Origin: Siphonodentalium dalli
Taxonomy: Eukaryota; Mollusca; Scaphopoda; Gadilida; Siphonodentaliidae
DNA: 64,000 nucleotides
Assembly (NCBI GenBank): GCA_032622095.1
Contig: CP136061.1
Location: forward strand, 92,997,345 to 93,061,344
Direction of reading: 5' to 3'
Numbering within the stretch: the first letter of the stretch is position 1; each line of letters starts with the position of its first letter. Position numbers and translations under genes: made by a program. Of this stretch, positions 10,020 through 21,965 are shown piece after piece. Under the pieces are notes generated by a model. That model had not been told where the DNA came from. It ran no database searches and was given only the letters and a program-made list of their open reading frames with translations.

Positions 10020-11520
10020 TAGTTACAAATGTATGTCTAGCCTCTTGTGAAGTGTTGTGTCACTAATAAGATCTCTAATTCACATACATGTACTATATAC
10101 CCGTTCAAGCGTTTACAAGTGTCAGGCATCGAGAAACTGACCAAAAGTTTTGGTAGTATATAATATAGGCTAGCACTGCACCTGGGCTACATGTACATGT
10201 ACTGTAAGTGATTATAATGTACTATTTTTATATTCTGCCGTGAAAGTGTTGCTGAATGAAATTTAAGTTTACCCCGATATTCTAAGTCCGCTCGACTAAG
10301 ATGGGGTTTTTCTCGAAAACTGATATCTGAATATACATGTATGTCTTCCACTGGTTGGTATTCCCTCTAAATTGACTAATTTTAACTGATTAGATTAGCC
10401 CTGGTATGGAAAACTCTAACTGTTATAGCCCGATGAGCGGTTTACTGATGCCCGCCGGGTTTTACTGCCAACAGCGGTGATGATATGATGAACAGCGTTG
10501 TGCATGGCATATGTTGATCCAGGTAAGAATGCTACCATACATTCCAAACATTCATTAAATATCTTATTAATAGTAAACCAAACTACACAAGAGACTAGTA
10601 TAACTAAGATTGGGCTCGATTAATGATGTGACACTTTCAGTACTTCATTTACTAGTAGCCTGGTACTGGTGGGCCTGGCTACAGATACTTGTTTGGCGTT
10701 TTTGAGGCCTGTGGCACAAGGGCAGCAGAATCAATTAAAATTTCTCTTATTGTAGTGTAGTACATGTACATGAATAGTACCGGTAGTACACAGCACACAA
10801 AGAGGTATATAGTACCGGCACATGTACATGTATTCTCTCTGTTTTCACACATGTTTTTTTCAATTTAACAACATGAGTCTTTTATGACACATACTAAAGT
10901 GAAAGTAGGCCTATAATGTGCACACAGTATACCGGTACATGTACTGATATATTACATTGCAATACAGTCCGAGTACAATGATATAGCAAAATTATGCATA
11001 GTAGAATAACAACCTTTTGTACAAACAGTCCTGACAATGATATACCGGGATATCATGTTGATAGTTCATACATTTGGAATTACCGAATAACCGAGTTTGT
11101 GGTTAGACCGCTTCATGCGATGTTTATGTGAATTTTATTTTTAAGTCGGCATTGCATAGTCCTATAAACCACACCAGAGAATTTGTTTATTTTCTTCTGC
11201 AATAGCAAATGTCGGTCAGTGACCAACTTCTTATGTTTATGCAATCGATACAATCCGGTTCTGCTTTTGATGTCCAGTTCGATATTTGTGGTGTGTTCTT
11301 GTGCAAATATATAATTCTAACTAATGCGCCAAAAATCAGGTTTATAAATTTATCCATTCTTGAGCAAGAGCAACTCGTAAAACTTGTACGGTATAACATT
11401 CCAAACTGCATATTTCTGCTATCGAACCATATGATAATAATGTTGAACCGGACATCGAAATCTGAACCGCATTTATGGATTGCAGCACTTGATGTTGAAT
11501 AAACAATTATAGAGGATATA
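10020..11520. other. No gene seen; TACATGTA palindromes
   Basis: AT-rich interval with several TACATGTACATGTA and ACCGGTACATGT clusters (10185-10205, 10760-10835, 10925-10945). A 97-codon open frame at 11209-11502 overlaps an opposing frame of similar length and shows no recognisable family. Confidence 0.45.
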
Positions 11521-11717
11521 CAGTAATGCTCTAATTAATCGACTCCTTAACTACAGCAGAAGTATGGGTAACTTTTCAGGATTTAGTCGGAAATATGGGT
11601 TGATGCCATTCATCTTTCCGATGAATGGCAACAAGCCATATTTCGGACTAAATCCTGAAAAGTTACCCATAATTCTGCTGTAGTTAAGGAGTCGATTAAT
11701 TAGCTCTAGAGTTACTG
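11521..11717. mobile_element. TA-flanked foldback MITE, CAGTAATG family, longest copy
   Basis: A 197-bp near-perfect inverted repeat centred near 11617, flanked by TA. It starts CAGTAATGCTCTAATTAATC and ends in a slightly altered GTTACTG. Its right half is part of the 433-bp tandem duplication that follows. Confidence 0.8.
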
Positions 11718-12477
11718 TAACATGGTTTATAATATACAAATGTATACTGTATGGGAAACATCAGAGGTTTACAAAGTAATAAAAACAGTTGATTTGTTCT
11801 TTATTCATGTGGTTATATACACATATTCTAAAAATAAATGTCCTTTACAACGTGGATCAATGAAATGCGGTTGTTGCATTTAAAATGCATTGAGGGTGCA
11901 TTGTGTCACGCCACTTTGTAAATGCCTGAACGACAGCATTTAAATTATATGCACTGCATTGGGAATAATCGCAGTCGCATTGAAATTACCGATCATTGCG
12001 CGGAAAAAGTATACTAGTATGAATACGCAAATAACGATATGAGAGCTTTCCGATGAATGGCATCAAGCCATATTTCCGACTAAATCCTGAAAAGTTACCC
12101 ATAATTCTGCTGTAGTTAAGGAGTCGATTAATTAGCTCTAGAGTTACTGTAACATGGTTTATAATATACAAATGTATACTGTATGGGAAACATCAGAGGT
12201 TTACAAAGTAATAAAAACAGCTGATTTGTTCTTTATTCTTGTGGTTATATACACATATTCTAAAAATAAATGTCCTTTACAACGTGGATCAATGAAATGC
12301 AGTTGTTGCATTTAAAATGCATTGAGGGTGCATTGTGTCACGCCACTTTGTAAATGCCTGAACGACAGCATTTAAATTAAATGCACTGCATTGGGAATAA
12401 TCGCAGCCGCATTGAAATTACTGATCATTGCGCCGAAAAAGTATACTAGTATGAACACCCAAATACCGATACGATAG
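11618..12477. repeat. 433-bp tandem duplication starting inside a MITE
   Basis: The block 11618-12050 repeats at 12051-12477 with few differences. Both copies begin GATGAATGGC inside the MITE arm, contain CATTGAGGGTGCATTGTGTC, and end around AAAGTATACTAGTATGAA. The duplication breakpoint lies at the centre of the foldback, which suggests hairpin-mediated breakage or replication slippage. The second copy carries only half of the MITE (12046-12149). Confidence 0.85.
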
Positions 12478-13238
12478 TGTATAGCGTATTTTGCAATTTT
12501 AGTTTTAATTTTGTTTAATTTAAATTCACATCTGAATAATTCTGTGTTATTTTCCCACTCATGGTGTACATGTATGTTCGGAATCGGACATTCATGATGT
12601 AGTTTTCCATTCAAAATGGAATAAACATAAATAAACACTGTTGACATTAATTGTTTTATAATCAGAATCTGAGAATCATGATTCTCATTTTGATTCTAGT
12701 AAAAAGTCTTGATTCCCTGTAGAAAGTGAAACACTAACATTTTGATTATTGCAAAAAATCTGATGGATTTTAAGGCCTGCATCAAGACATTTGTTTGTGA
12801 ATAAATCAAGGTAAATGTGTTAAAATATGAACGCATTTACAAATGCGTTGCTCAAAAATAGCTTCGATCATGTGGTCGCTTTTCTAAGAAATTTGTGAGT
12901 GCTCTGTACATGTACATACATGTAAGTTACTTGACCAACTACATGAGGAGTCGAGGGACACAATCAATGAGTGACGTTTGTACTAAAACATATTTTTTTA
13001 CGCAAGGAACGAACACAAGGCCAATTTCTTAATTTATATTATGAGCCAACAAGACAGAATGTAAATCGCTGTTATATGACAATATATGTGGTCATCATAA
13101 TGGTCGACAGGCATGACGCCAACAAAAACCAATCTGTCAGGCCAATATAAATAAGTCGCGACTTATTGCTGGTGGAACCTATTAAAGGCATCGTTCCATT
13201 TCGTTAATAACAACTTACATGTAACATTCACCTCCACC
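12478..13238. other. No gene seen
   Basis: AT-rich sequence. A 91-codon minus-strand open frame (12372-12647) overlaps the tandem duplication and has no recognised domain. Confidence 0.45.
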
Positions 13239-13239
13239 T

Positions 13240-13562
13240 CTTTACTCTTGGGCTCCAAATAAACATGCATGCACCAGCTGCATGCACGTTTATTATTTTT
13301 CTTGGGAAATCCCCTCCCCCCTGCACAGTGCTTATTTGGGTCTGCACGTTTATTAATATTTTGAAGCTATGAAAATTTAAATCAGCACAAATTCAAGATT
13401 TCTATATGATTCGGATGTAAAAATGATGGGCTTTACTTTTGCATGTACTCTTGAGTGCCTATAAAAGTACAGGGTGGAATAATAGTACAGGTTGGATAAT
13501 GTCGCATAACTGAATAATAGTACAGGGCGGAATAAACGTACAGACTGGAAATATTAGTACCA
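13240..13562 (+). repeat. Dispersed repeat with ACTCTTGRGYKCC heads and GTACAGG sub-repeats, copy 1
   Basis: Two head motifs in the same direction (TACTCTTGGGCTCC at about 13242 and GTACTCTTGAGTGCC at about 13445) are each followed by sub-repeats such as AATAATAGTACAGG and AATAAACGTACAG. A reverse-oriented copy lies at 18109-18425. The family is not identified. Confidence 0.6.
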
Positions 13563-14507
13563 TACATCCCAACAAAACGCACCATCTGACTGGTTTACTG
13601 ATGCCATGTGACAGAAATAGTTTCGATGGATAGCCAGGTCTGTGAATCTACAGTGTGCTGATCAGTGATCACTGTCAACAATCAGAGTTCATTTATCTAT
13701 ATTTACATACACCTGATATCTCTTCCGATTTCCCCATAGCGTTACGGTAGACACACCCCTTATTCAATGCGTTCATAAACATATGAACGTAACGTGACGT
13801 CACTTCCAGTGTCGTTCATAGGTTTATGAACACATTGGTCCCGGAAATCACCGGGGATTGTCGGAAATTACCGACTGCTTGAGTATCTAGTAGGTCCGGA
13901 TTTGGCAAGAAATTTGTTTCGGTCTACAATCAGTGTTGTTGCTCGGTGTTACTGAGCGTTGATGTTAAAAAAAAACGCGCTACTCAATAGAGTTTTATCA
14001 TTTTCCTTGCCGCTACAAATATTCCCCCGAACCTCACAAATATATTATTATGGTAGAACGGCGTGTTGTCGATTTCTTATCCGCAGCCGAAACTTAATTG
14101 TTAGTTTCAGATATTAATCATTCTTGAAATCAACACGTCTACATTAGTTACAAGCTAAACAAGACATTTTGTCATATGTGTATACTTTACTGTGAAATTG
14201 CGTTTCGTCCGTTCTCCATGAACGGATTCTCAAAATGTTTGTTTTTCCAAAAAACAAGGATTCGAACTGTCTGAACTGAACTCCATGCGTTCGTTTAAAT
14301 AGATGAATAAATAGTGGGAAAGACATACAATCCTAGTTCATAATGAATTTAAGTATATAAATATAAAGTATTCCCAATTCTCCAATAATGATAACACCAT
14401 CATTGCCATCAAGCCGCACCGGAGTCCACTAGGGGTCGACATCAGCGTTTATTGGTATACATGTACATGCTTACAAGTTAAGGGCCGGACACGTCTTCAC
14501 ATACAGG
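13563..14507. other. No gene seen; imperfect hairpin with a CRE-like core
   Basis: At 13771-13837 GTTCATAAACATATGAAC and GTTCATAGGTTTATGAAC flank GTGACGTCAC, a perfect cAMP-response-element core. The rest is AT-rich with no gene recognised. Confidence 0.4.
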
Positions 14508-15691
14508 CAGGGATGTGGCTAGAGGGTCTCCGCTGGGGGAGTGTCCACCTTGGGAATTTCCAACTGCACCCCCCCCCCCTTCAATCGGAATCACACCAAC
14601 ACAACTTTTTTTGCATAATTCCATTTGCACCCCCCCCCCCCTTGAGTTGAAATCACACCAACACAACTTTTTGCATAATTCCATTTGCACCCCCCCCCCT
14701 TAAGTCGAAATCGTATCAACACAACTTTTTGCATAATTCCATTTGCACCCCCTCCCTTGTACCTTATGCTCAGGCCTAATTTCCTATATATTCATAGGCC
14801 ATGCTTCTATTTTCCCAGTATGAGAACATTCAGATATTTTAACCTGAAAATTGCCCCCAAAAAACAACTAGTGATCTAATTCCAGACAAATGCACAAAGC
14901 TACCGACAACAGACCAGGAAACACCGGGCCGACCATGGTTATTCAGCCCGGTGTGAGAATATTTTGAAAACTATACAAGAAAATCGCAAATCCTAGCATC
15001 TAGACTGGCCTCAACTGAAGCTTTCCTAGTGTTGGAAATTTCAAACCTCATACTCCCCCTCAGGTTGGAAAATTCTTCAACTGATGACCATTTATGTCTA
15101 CAAGTTTGACCAAATGTAGTAAAATATTGTTTTGCTAAACTAATTAGCAGTTTGGTATTGGCCATGTGGATGGGGCAATGACCATGGTTCGGCCCGGTGT
15201 GCGAAAATTTTGAAATCTGAACAAGAAAATCGCAATATCCTAACATCTAGACTAGCCCCAAGCCTTCCTACTGTTGGAAATTTCAAACCCTACACCGCCA
15301 CTTAGGTTGGAAATTTTCCAACTGATGACAATTCCAATGACAATGTTGACCAATTGTATGACAATATTGTTTTCTTAAATTAACTAGAAGTTTTGGACTG
15401 GCCACGGGGGAGAGACCAGGACACAAGCTTTCCAAGTGTTGGAAATTTCCAACCTGTCACCCCCCTAAGGTTGGAAAATTTCCAACTGATGACCATTTCT
15501 GTAAACAAAATTTGACCAAAAATAGGAACATATGCAAATATTGGTCGAAAAACAATAAATTCCCCCAATAAATTGTATTATAATCAAACTACAAGAACAT
15601 TTTCAACCTATTGTTGGTGTGAAATTTCGTTGTGGCAGGTATGAAATTTCCAACTATTGAAAATATAGCTCTCTGCTGGGGGTGAGACACC
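14508..15691 (-). mobile_element. hAT-like non-autonomous element, inverted copy, one end missing
   Basis: It begins CAGGGATGTGGCTAGAGGG and matches the complement of 31191-32415 through most of its length. The shared part includes three to four ~62-bp poly-C-headed sub-repeats containing ACACCAACACAACTTTTTGC (about 14565-14760). The last ~35 bases, with the second terminal repeat, are absent after GTGAGACACC. Because one terminus is lost, this copy should no longer be mobile. Open frames in it are not conserved as proteins. Confidence 0.75.
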
Positions 15692-17914
15692 AAATACACC
15701 ATGATCAATTATCGGACGTATCGTATCTGCAAAGCAAATTTTATTCACAATGTACCAAACAACCTTCCTCAAAATTCCGATATGTATATACAATGTATAC
15801 ACACATTCCCAATTACCCCCCAACAATACAACCTCATTATTTTCAAAAATACAGGACATATATAATCGTGCATATACACTTCTTATTCTGTTAGATACAT
15901 ATGTACGCACACAAGGTACACATTTTTTCACAATATACATATCGTCAGACCATGTTCAAGAAACATGTCGTTAACACCAATAGCTGCGCCACGCGCTTGC
16001 TCCGATCTCAAATTTACCCATGTTCTACAAATGAACAGGAAAACCAGCTTATCATGGGTTCCACCCAACGTCATTACTTCAGACGGTTTGTATGATCTCA
16101 AAACAAACATGTTTATATATGATATATACCACAAACAACAACAAATCTAATCCCGTTGCCTTTTCCTTGCAGCCGATGATCGTTAATAATTCGATTTATT
16201 ATATAATTGATATAGCGCTTTCGATATATTGACTGAATTATACGATGTCAATTCTGTCCGAGAATAAAACGGTTCTCGCACGTTATATACCACATATATA
16301 TATACACACCCAAACAGGCATATATCACATGCATACGCATGCATATAACTACACTGCTTCTTGTATGTCGTGTCTCGTCAAGACACATAGCCTCCATTTT
16401 CCCTACACTTATACATACACCGTATATATGATCGTGCTTATTTAGCTCACCGTAAATATGTCATGCAAACAAATGTATCACACGATACCATTTCATTATA
16501 TTAACATGCTAATTCCCCATTCATTTTTCCCCCCCACATCAAAATGGGTCCAAAATCAGCAATATGCATAGCAAAAACGCATAAAATATTAGCATTAATT
16601 TGTATTTTTTTAAAACGTTTACATGCAAAATGGAAATGCACTTCACTGGATTGGCCACATTCAAAACAGCTGAACACCATACTGAGTGACTAATCAGATA
16701 TAATCAACATACCACAAAATATCACATTTTTAACTTGATTATTAATCTCTTGGTTGGAATTTTCTAAATTTATTATTTATTACTATCAAACATTATTGGC
16801 GTTCTTGTCCAATTATATACTCCCGCGCATACATAGGCGCATACGTATATATAACACCTGTAATAAATTTACATGTATGTACATGTATCAGTGACTATAT
16901 GTAGTTGTGTAGTAAAGCTGTTTACTTTTGACCTCACAATAACTGAACACATAGCTTATTCTGCTATATCGCTATCTAAAACGTGTTTCACCAAGTCGCA
17001 CTGACAAAAACATGCAAGCAACTACTATACTCATCTTATTCCGATTCATTCCATGCAAATCGTATGATTCGATCCAATTGGTAAGCATCCATGAATGTAC
17101 TCGTCCATACTGTTGTCTGTTCGATGAGATCATCTGCGTGTAACCAACTGCCTCATGCATTCCCTCGAATTGAATCATCAGCTATAAGGATTAAATTTTA
17201 CCCATTAGGTCTGGAAATATTTCCATCAGAATGACAAGACGGGTGAATAAATATAGTCTTATCACCAAATAAATTTGCCGGCATTTGAATATGTAAATTA
17301 GTTTATTATATCCTCATACATGTGCACATTTCCCCCAGCAACATTCTCAAAACATATTTTCTTCACGATTATCTTTAGTTTCTAACAAAAATGTTATTAA
17401 ATACTGACCCTCTTTTTACCATTCGTGTGGAAAATTATAAACCGACCATATATGCAATATATATATGGTTCATTCTCACCTTTAAATTATTTTTCTGACT
17501 GTAAACTACGTGTAAAATTAAAATTATAATTTTGCCAGGACACCTCTTCTGTTACAAAAATACAACGGTACTTAACTTATAAATGCGAACACAAAATGTT
17601 CGACTTGAAGATCTCTTCCACCAATTGGTCATTACTCTGGTATATGACAGTCGGATGTCTGAGTTCTCTGCTGAATATTATCCAGTCGGACAATAACCAA
17701 AACATAAGGTAGCGAACAAAACATTTGGAGTTGACCCGACATACAAGGCGATTCGGCTAGAAATGACACCACACGCTCTATAATAGCGTGACCTATTTTC
17801 ATCGTTCATGCACGAAGCGATAATTGATCGCTTACTCATTATTACCATGAACAGTGAATACAAAAGTTTTCGGCTAATGTGCTTTGCACCAAACGCTGAA
17901 AACTGATCATAATA
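15692..17914. other. No gene seen
   Basis: AT-rich DNA over 2.2 kb. Several short frames (for example 15608-15940 minus and 17678-17995 minus) show no recognisable domain, and the last one runs into the hairpin at 17915. A TATATATA run occurs near 17457. Confidence 0.45.
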
Positions 17915-18052
17915 AACGGCGGATTCAACGTGGTCATGGGTTTTGACCGCGTTAAAAAAATCAGCAAACTCCGCATGAACCCCTTCGGGGTTCATGCAGT
18001 TTGCTGTTTTTTCTCGCGGTCAAAACCCCATGACCGCATTGAAACCGCCGTT
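17915..18052. repeat. 138-bp near-perfect hairpin with a TTCG loop
   Basis: The arms of about 67 bases (starting AACGGCGG, containing GGTCATGGGTTTTGACCGCG) are complementary with few mismatches and meet at GAACCCCTTCGGGGTTC. It is GC-rich compared with its AT-rich surroundings. No duplicated target site was identified, so it may be a MITE remnant, or a transcribed hairpin if it is expressed. Confidence 0.85.
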
Positions 18053-18108
18053 CATTTCTTATATGAATAACACAATTTAAGATTGGTGAATTATTTCTTT
18101 TGGTTAAT

Positions 18109-18425
18109 TTAATAAACGTACAGGACCAAATAACGATCGTACAGGTGGGAATTTTACCTCGATTTTAATAATCGTACATTAGGCACTCAAGAGTACATAT
18201 TCAAGTATGTGGCAAACCAAAAAATACATGTACCTGTACTACATGTTGACTCGTATACTTGAACCTGCTATAAAAATTATTTGGTTAACCACAGTTGATG
18301 TTTTGCTCAGAGTTCCCCCTGCACTATTATTTGGGTCTGTACTTTTATTAACCTTCAATGGAATTCCCGCCCCCCCCTGTACTATTATTTGGGCCTGCAC
18401 TTTTATTTGGAGCCTGAGAGTAAGT
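18109..18425 (-). repeat. Dispersed repeat with GTACAGG sub-repeats, copy 2
   Basis: Reverse orientation of the family at 13240-13562. Complement head motifs lie at about 18183 (GGCACTCAAGAGTACA) and 18410 (GGAGCCTGAGAGTAA). Sub-repeats read CCTGTACTATTATTTGGG. The spacing between the heads is about 230 bases, similar to copy 1. Confidence 0.6.
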
Positions 18426-18632
18426 TGCATTGACATTTATTTCCCGAATTACCATGCTAAGGAACATTGCAACTGGTTTGAAGTAACATGATCGCGTTGC
18501 GTCAACACTGGAACTGCATTGATGGTAATTTTCAACATGATCTCACTGAGGTTCTATCAAATATAAATACTAGTATGGTTGAGGGAGACAATTATTTTGA
18601 GAATATGTGAACCTGTGTTAACATGAGCCTAA

Positions 18633-19434
18633 GGCGACACCAATTTTTAAGTCTGGTTTACGAATACCTCCTACAACTTTTTTTCCATTTCATGCAGGGG
18701 GGGGGGCGGAAAAACAATTCAGGCACGTATGGCATTTTTTCCCTTTCGATCATTTTATGTACCCACCCACCCCCACCGCCAATTTTTTTTCCGTTTTCGG
18801 CAGTTTTTTCCGACCATTTTTTGACACCCACCCCCCTTTTAACACTAAAACAGAGATTTGCGGGGGGAATTCACTGTAAACAGCTGTATATGAATTTATG
18901 TGCATACTATTTATCATGGATGTTAACATGGACATGTAAATAGGAATGAGTCATTTTGAGATCATTCGGCCAAAAAAACATGGCTGCCTGCGGCCATCTG
19001 GATTTCAAAATTTGCAACAAAATACAACACGATAACTGCCTGCAGTCAGCATTCAAAGTGGGTTTGAAGCCCAACTCATTGCCAAAACACTAAAAAACAA
19101 GCAGGATTTTTATTTTAAGTTCCCACCCACCCCGGCATACGTGCCGGAATCTTTTGTTAATTTTTTTGTCCCAAAATCATGTGCTGTCGCATCCGGTTCT
19201 GCTTATGATCATTTACAGATCCATATTTTCATGTATTTCATGACAAGATATGTCTTGTTTGGTTTGAACAGAATTTCATTCAAAAACATTTTTTGTAAAA
19301 TTTATGTAAAATTCCACGATTTACTTGATATAAATTGGGGGGACAATCTTTTTTATTTTTATTTTTTCCCCTCCTGCATCTATTTTTTTTCTCCCCTCAT
19401 TTATTGTAAATCAGACTTAAAAATTGGTGTCGCT
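18633..19434. mobile_element. PIF/Harbinger-like non-autonomous element, 802 bp, TSD TAA
   Basis: The left end GGCGACACCAATTTTTAAGT and the matching inverted right end are flanked by TAA (18630-18632 and 19435-19437). The left and right ~100 bases match the 389-bp copy at 7278. The extra central 400 bases (GC-poor, with G and C runs) are either an insertion here or lost from the shorter copy. No transposase is encoded. The 106-codon frame at 18623-18943 spans the terminal repeat and is not a gene. Confidence 0.75.
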
Positions 19435-19437
19435 TAA

Positions 19438-20689
19438 ATATCATCTGATGGAGTCAAAATCATTGAACCGTCACTTATGCATGCACATGTAGTCTTGGTG
19501 TTGAGTCTGGCTTTCATCATTTTCATTTAATAGTTTTACTGTTATCCACCAAAAGTTGAGGTGTTATGGAACAACTGTATGGCATCGTATACTGTTATCT
19601 TCCGAGTAAATATGGAGTCTCTAATTCTTTTATCAGTCACGCATCTGCTCATCAAATAGTATAATCCTTAAATATTTGTAGTCCTGGTGATCTCGACTGC
19701 ACAGTACATGCATAAACATTCATCTGCAGTGTGTTTTAATTTTCTTTGCCATGTAACAACTGTTGTCCCAAGTTTCAATGCCTTGTCCTCCTGGTGTGTA
19801 GGGATCACCAATTTGCCATTGCCGTGTTTTAATTTGCAATTTTGACGATGACGCTCACTTGTTGATAAATTTCTTTGTCGTGTAACAACTGTTGTACCAA
19901 GTTTCTACGCCGCGTCCTCCTGGTATTTAGGGATTACCGGTGCCTTTAATAGTGATCCATCATTGCCAGTTAATGTACATTAGAGTGGAACTGAATTAAC
20001 AATGTCACATTGACACAGTACTCAGTTAAGACCAGTAAAACAACAAAAGTAGTATTATTGTACAGCAGGCTTATCACTATCAGTACTTACTACATGTACA
20101 GACCCCTTACTAATACTATCGTGGATCAAAATGCATGATTCTAAATGTAGTATTACAGTATTATACACATACATGTACTTGCATGTGTATATCGGGTGAG
20201 CTTGGGTCCCAGATAATATGCATCTCACGCACTGTGCATATAAAAAAATTAAAATTCTTAAAATAATCTGCAAAATGCATACATTTACAGCTTTGGCTAA
20301 GATGCTCCATAACAGGTATACGACCGTATTGGGCGCTCTGTGGCTCACGACGGAAAATATAGTCCTCACAATTTGCCTCTTCGTTTTTCTGTCTATTTTC
20401 GTTAGTGCAACGAAGTTGGACAATAATTTAACTTTAATGAACAAAACAATAATTTTGCATTGTCTGGTGTTGGTGTTATGCGCGGCTTATCGAAATAGTA
20501 TCAGTCCGCCTGAATCAATGTAAAGACGAGCGGTTATTGTGTTGGCGTGATTCCAAGAGAATGAGAGATAAGGAAATATTTAATGTTTTTGTGAATGATA
20601 TAATAAGGGTTTCATGTGATATATATATATATATATTGTATGTCATTGCAGTAAAATTAGAGCTTCGTGCTTCGGCGGCCTTCACTTAC
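19438..20689. other. No gene seen; 129-bp-spaced local duplication
   Basis: Bases 19741-19815 and 19870-19944 share TAACAACTGTTGT and CGTCCTCCTGGTAT-like blocks. A 101-codon plus-strand frame at 20218-20523 has two hydrophobic stretches but overlaps a 129-codon minus-strand frame. If the fucosyltransferase gene continues, this interval would hold its next intron or last exon. I could not identify one. Confidence 0.4.
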
Positions 20690-20992
20690 CGAGAATTGTT
20701 GGCAGTAATCTGATCCAACATCCTTCTCCACCATCCATCCCTTGAAGTCTCTGTACACCTTTGCAGGCCGAGCTGAGTCGTGAATATCAGTACAAAGTTT
20801 GCACAACTCACTTCGCGAAGCCCATTTTATCTCAAAATGAGTTTTCCATCGGAAATACTCGTTGTATTTCCCAGCGTCCGCCCCAACGTTGAGCAAGTGT
20901 TGTGCCAAATCTTTTGCACTACTGAAATCCAACACGTTTATATAAGATCCTTCTGGTAGAGACATTACCTCCCCCGAGATGTCGCTCGTAAG
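20690..20992 (-). CDS. Alpha-1,3-fucosyltransferase (GT10), C-terminal exon, partial
   Basis: The minus strand encodes about 101 residues typical of the C-terminal end of GT10 alpha-1,3-fucosyltransferases. It includes PEGSYINVLDFSSAKDLAQH, then a KYNEYFRWK block and a Cys-pair block ELCKLCTDIHD. These enzymes use GDP-fucose to fucosylate glycans in the Golgi lumen as type II membrane proteins. Their N-terminal anchor and the GDP-fucose-binding motif lie upstream and are not found in this window. The exon ends in a consensus donor (ATTCTCG then GTAAGTG, cut at 20690/20689) after a complete codon, so the intron is phase 0. The 5' edge is less sure: an AG at 20993-20994 after a T-rich tract gives a phase 0 start at 20992, but an AG near 20971 is also possible. 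The open frame runs on to an ATG at 21052, probably by chance. With the upstream catalytic exons unseen, this may be part of a long-intron gene or an isolated duplicate. Confidence 0.82.
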
Positions 20993-21052
20993 CTGGCTTC
21001 CGGTATTAAAAAAAAGGCGTCCCGACCATGGAACCGGAGCGGGGTGTTGCAA

Positions 21053-21814
21053 TCTATGGAATCACATGACACTCGATCTTTATAGATCTTTTTTGATTTC
21101 GCGCTAAAACGAAATCCGAATAAATAAGCTATCATTTAGTGTTCAAATAAATAACCGGGATCAATTAGAACATGATAAATTTTTTTTTCGAAAATTAGGC
21201 GGACACAGTAATTGGGGTTAAATGCAGTTCACGTGGATAAAATGTAATGTTTGAGACAGAAAAAAAAAATGATTTACCTGCTGCGCTCTCATCGGCCAGC
21301 CGCTTATATACCTGGTAAAAGTTAATGGCGAACCAAATTTTATAGTAGCTATAAATAGACAAACGGAAATGGCAAGGGTTCGTTTCGCTGAATAGTTCTC
21401 ACTTCCGCTTTAGATCCAGGTCGGAAGAATTGAAGCACGTTTTCGCGAACAGAACGCTTTTTACGAAGCAAAAGCTATACTAAGAATATATTTCACTTGT
21501 TTATTTTGTGGTAGGTGAAGCTAAACATTGAATACGTATATTCGGAGTGCCATGACCTTGTTCCCATTGTCTCCGACACAACTTATCAATTGTTGTGATT
21601 ACCGTTATATCAGTTTCACTTTCAGTTTCGATTACACCTAAGTACCTGGTCAAAACAGCTGATCGCTACAGGTGTTAGATTATATTTTATTTTGTTAGCA
21701 GCAATAAACAAGTTGAAAGTGTAATTTTACACAAAATAGTATAACATTATGTGAATATAAACTGTATGTATAACATAAGTGAAAGTGGTTTATATATATT
21801 ATACTGTGTGCATT
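21053..21814. other. Upstream flank of the fucosyltransferase exon; no further exon recognised
   Basis: On the minus strand a donor-like GCAGCAGGTAAATC ends at about 21272, and a TATATAAG lies at 21303-21310. They are too close together to be a convincing promoter plus first exon. No GT10 catalytic motif is seen in any frame here. Confidence 0.35.
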
Positions 21815-21965
21815 CAAGCCTTGAAATCGTGTGCCTGTCATTTGCAGAATGAGGTCCCCATAGGGTGAATTTGGTGATGCTAACACGCTATGCTGGTTAG
21901 AATCACTAAATTTGCCCTCTGGGGACCTCATTCTGCAAACGACAGACACTATTTCAAGGCTTGGA
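21815..21965. mobile_element. Foldback MITE, GAATGAGGTCCCC family, copy 1
   Basis: About 150 bp of inverted repeat. It runs from CAAGCCTTGAAATCGTG through CATTTGCAGAATGAGGTCCC to the complement, ending TTTCAAGGCTTG. Copies at 29804-29935 and 30112-30235 share the inner arms. Noncoding. Confidence 0.75.

Noticed and set aside
20218-20523. 101-codon frame with two hydrophobic stretches as a membrane anchor of the fucosyltransferase
   Set aside because: It is on the plus strand, opposite to the fucosyltransferase exon, lies on the downstream side of it, and overlaps an opposing frame.
21265-21310. TATA box plus first-exon donor for the fucosyltransferase gene
   Set aside because: TATATAAG and the GCAGCAGGTAAATC donor-like site are only about 25 bases apart, leaving no room for a transcribed first exon between start site and donor.
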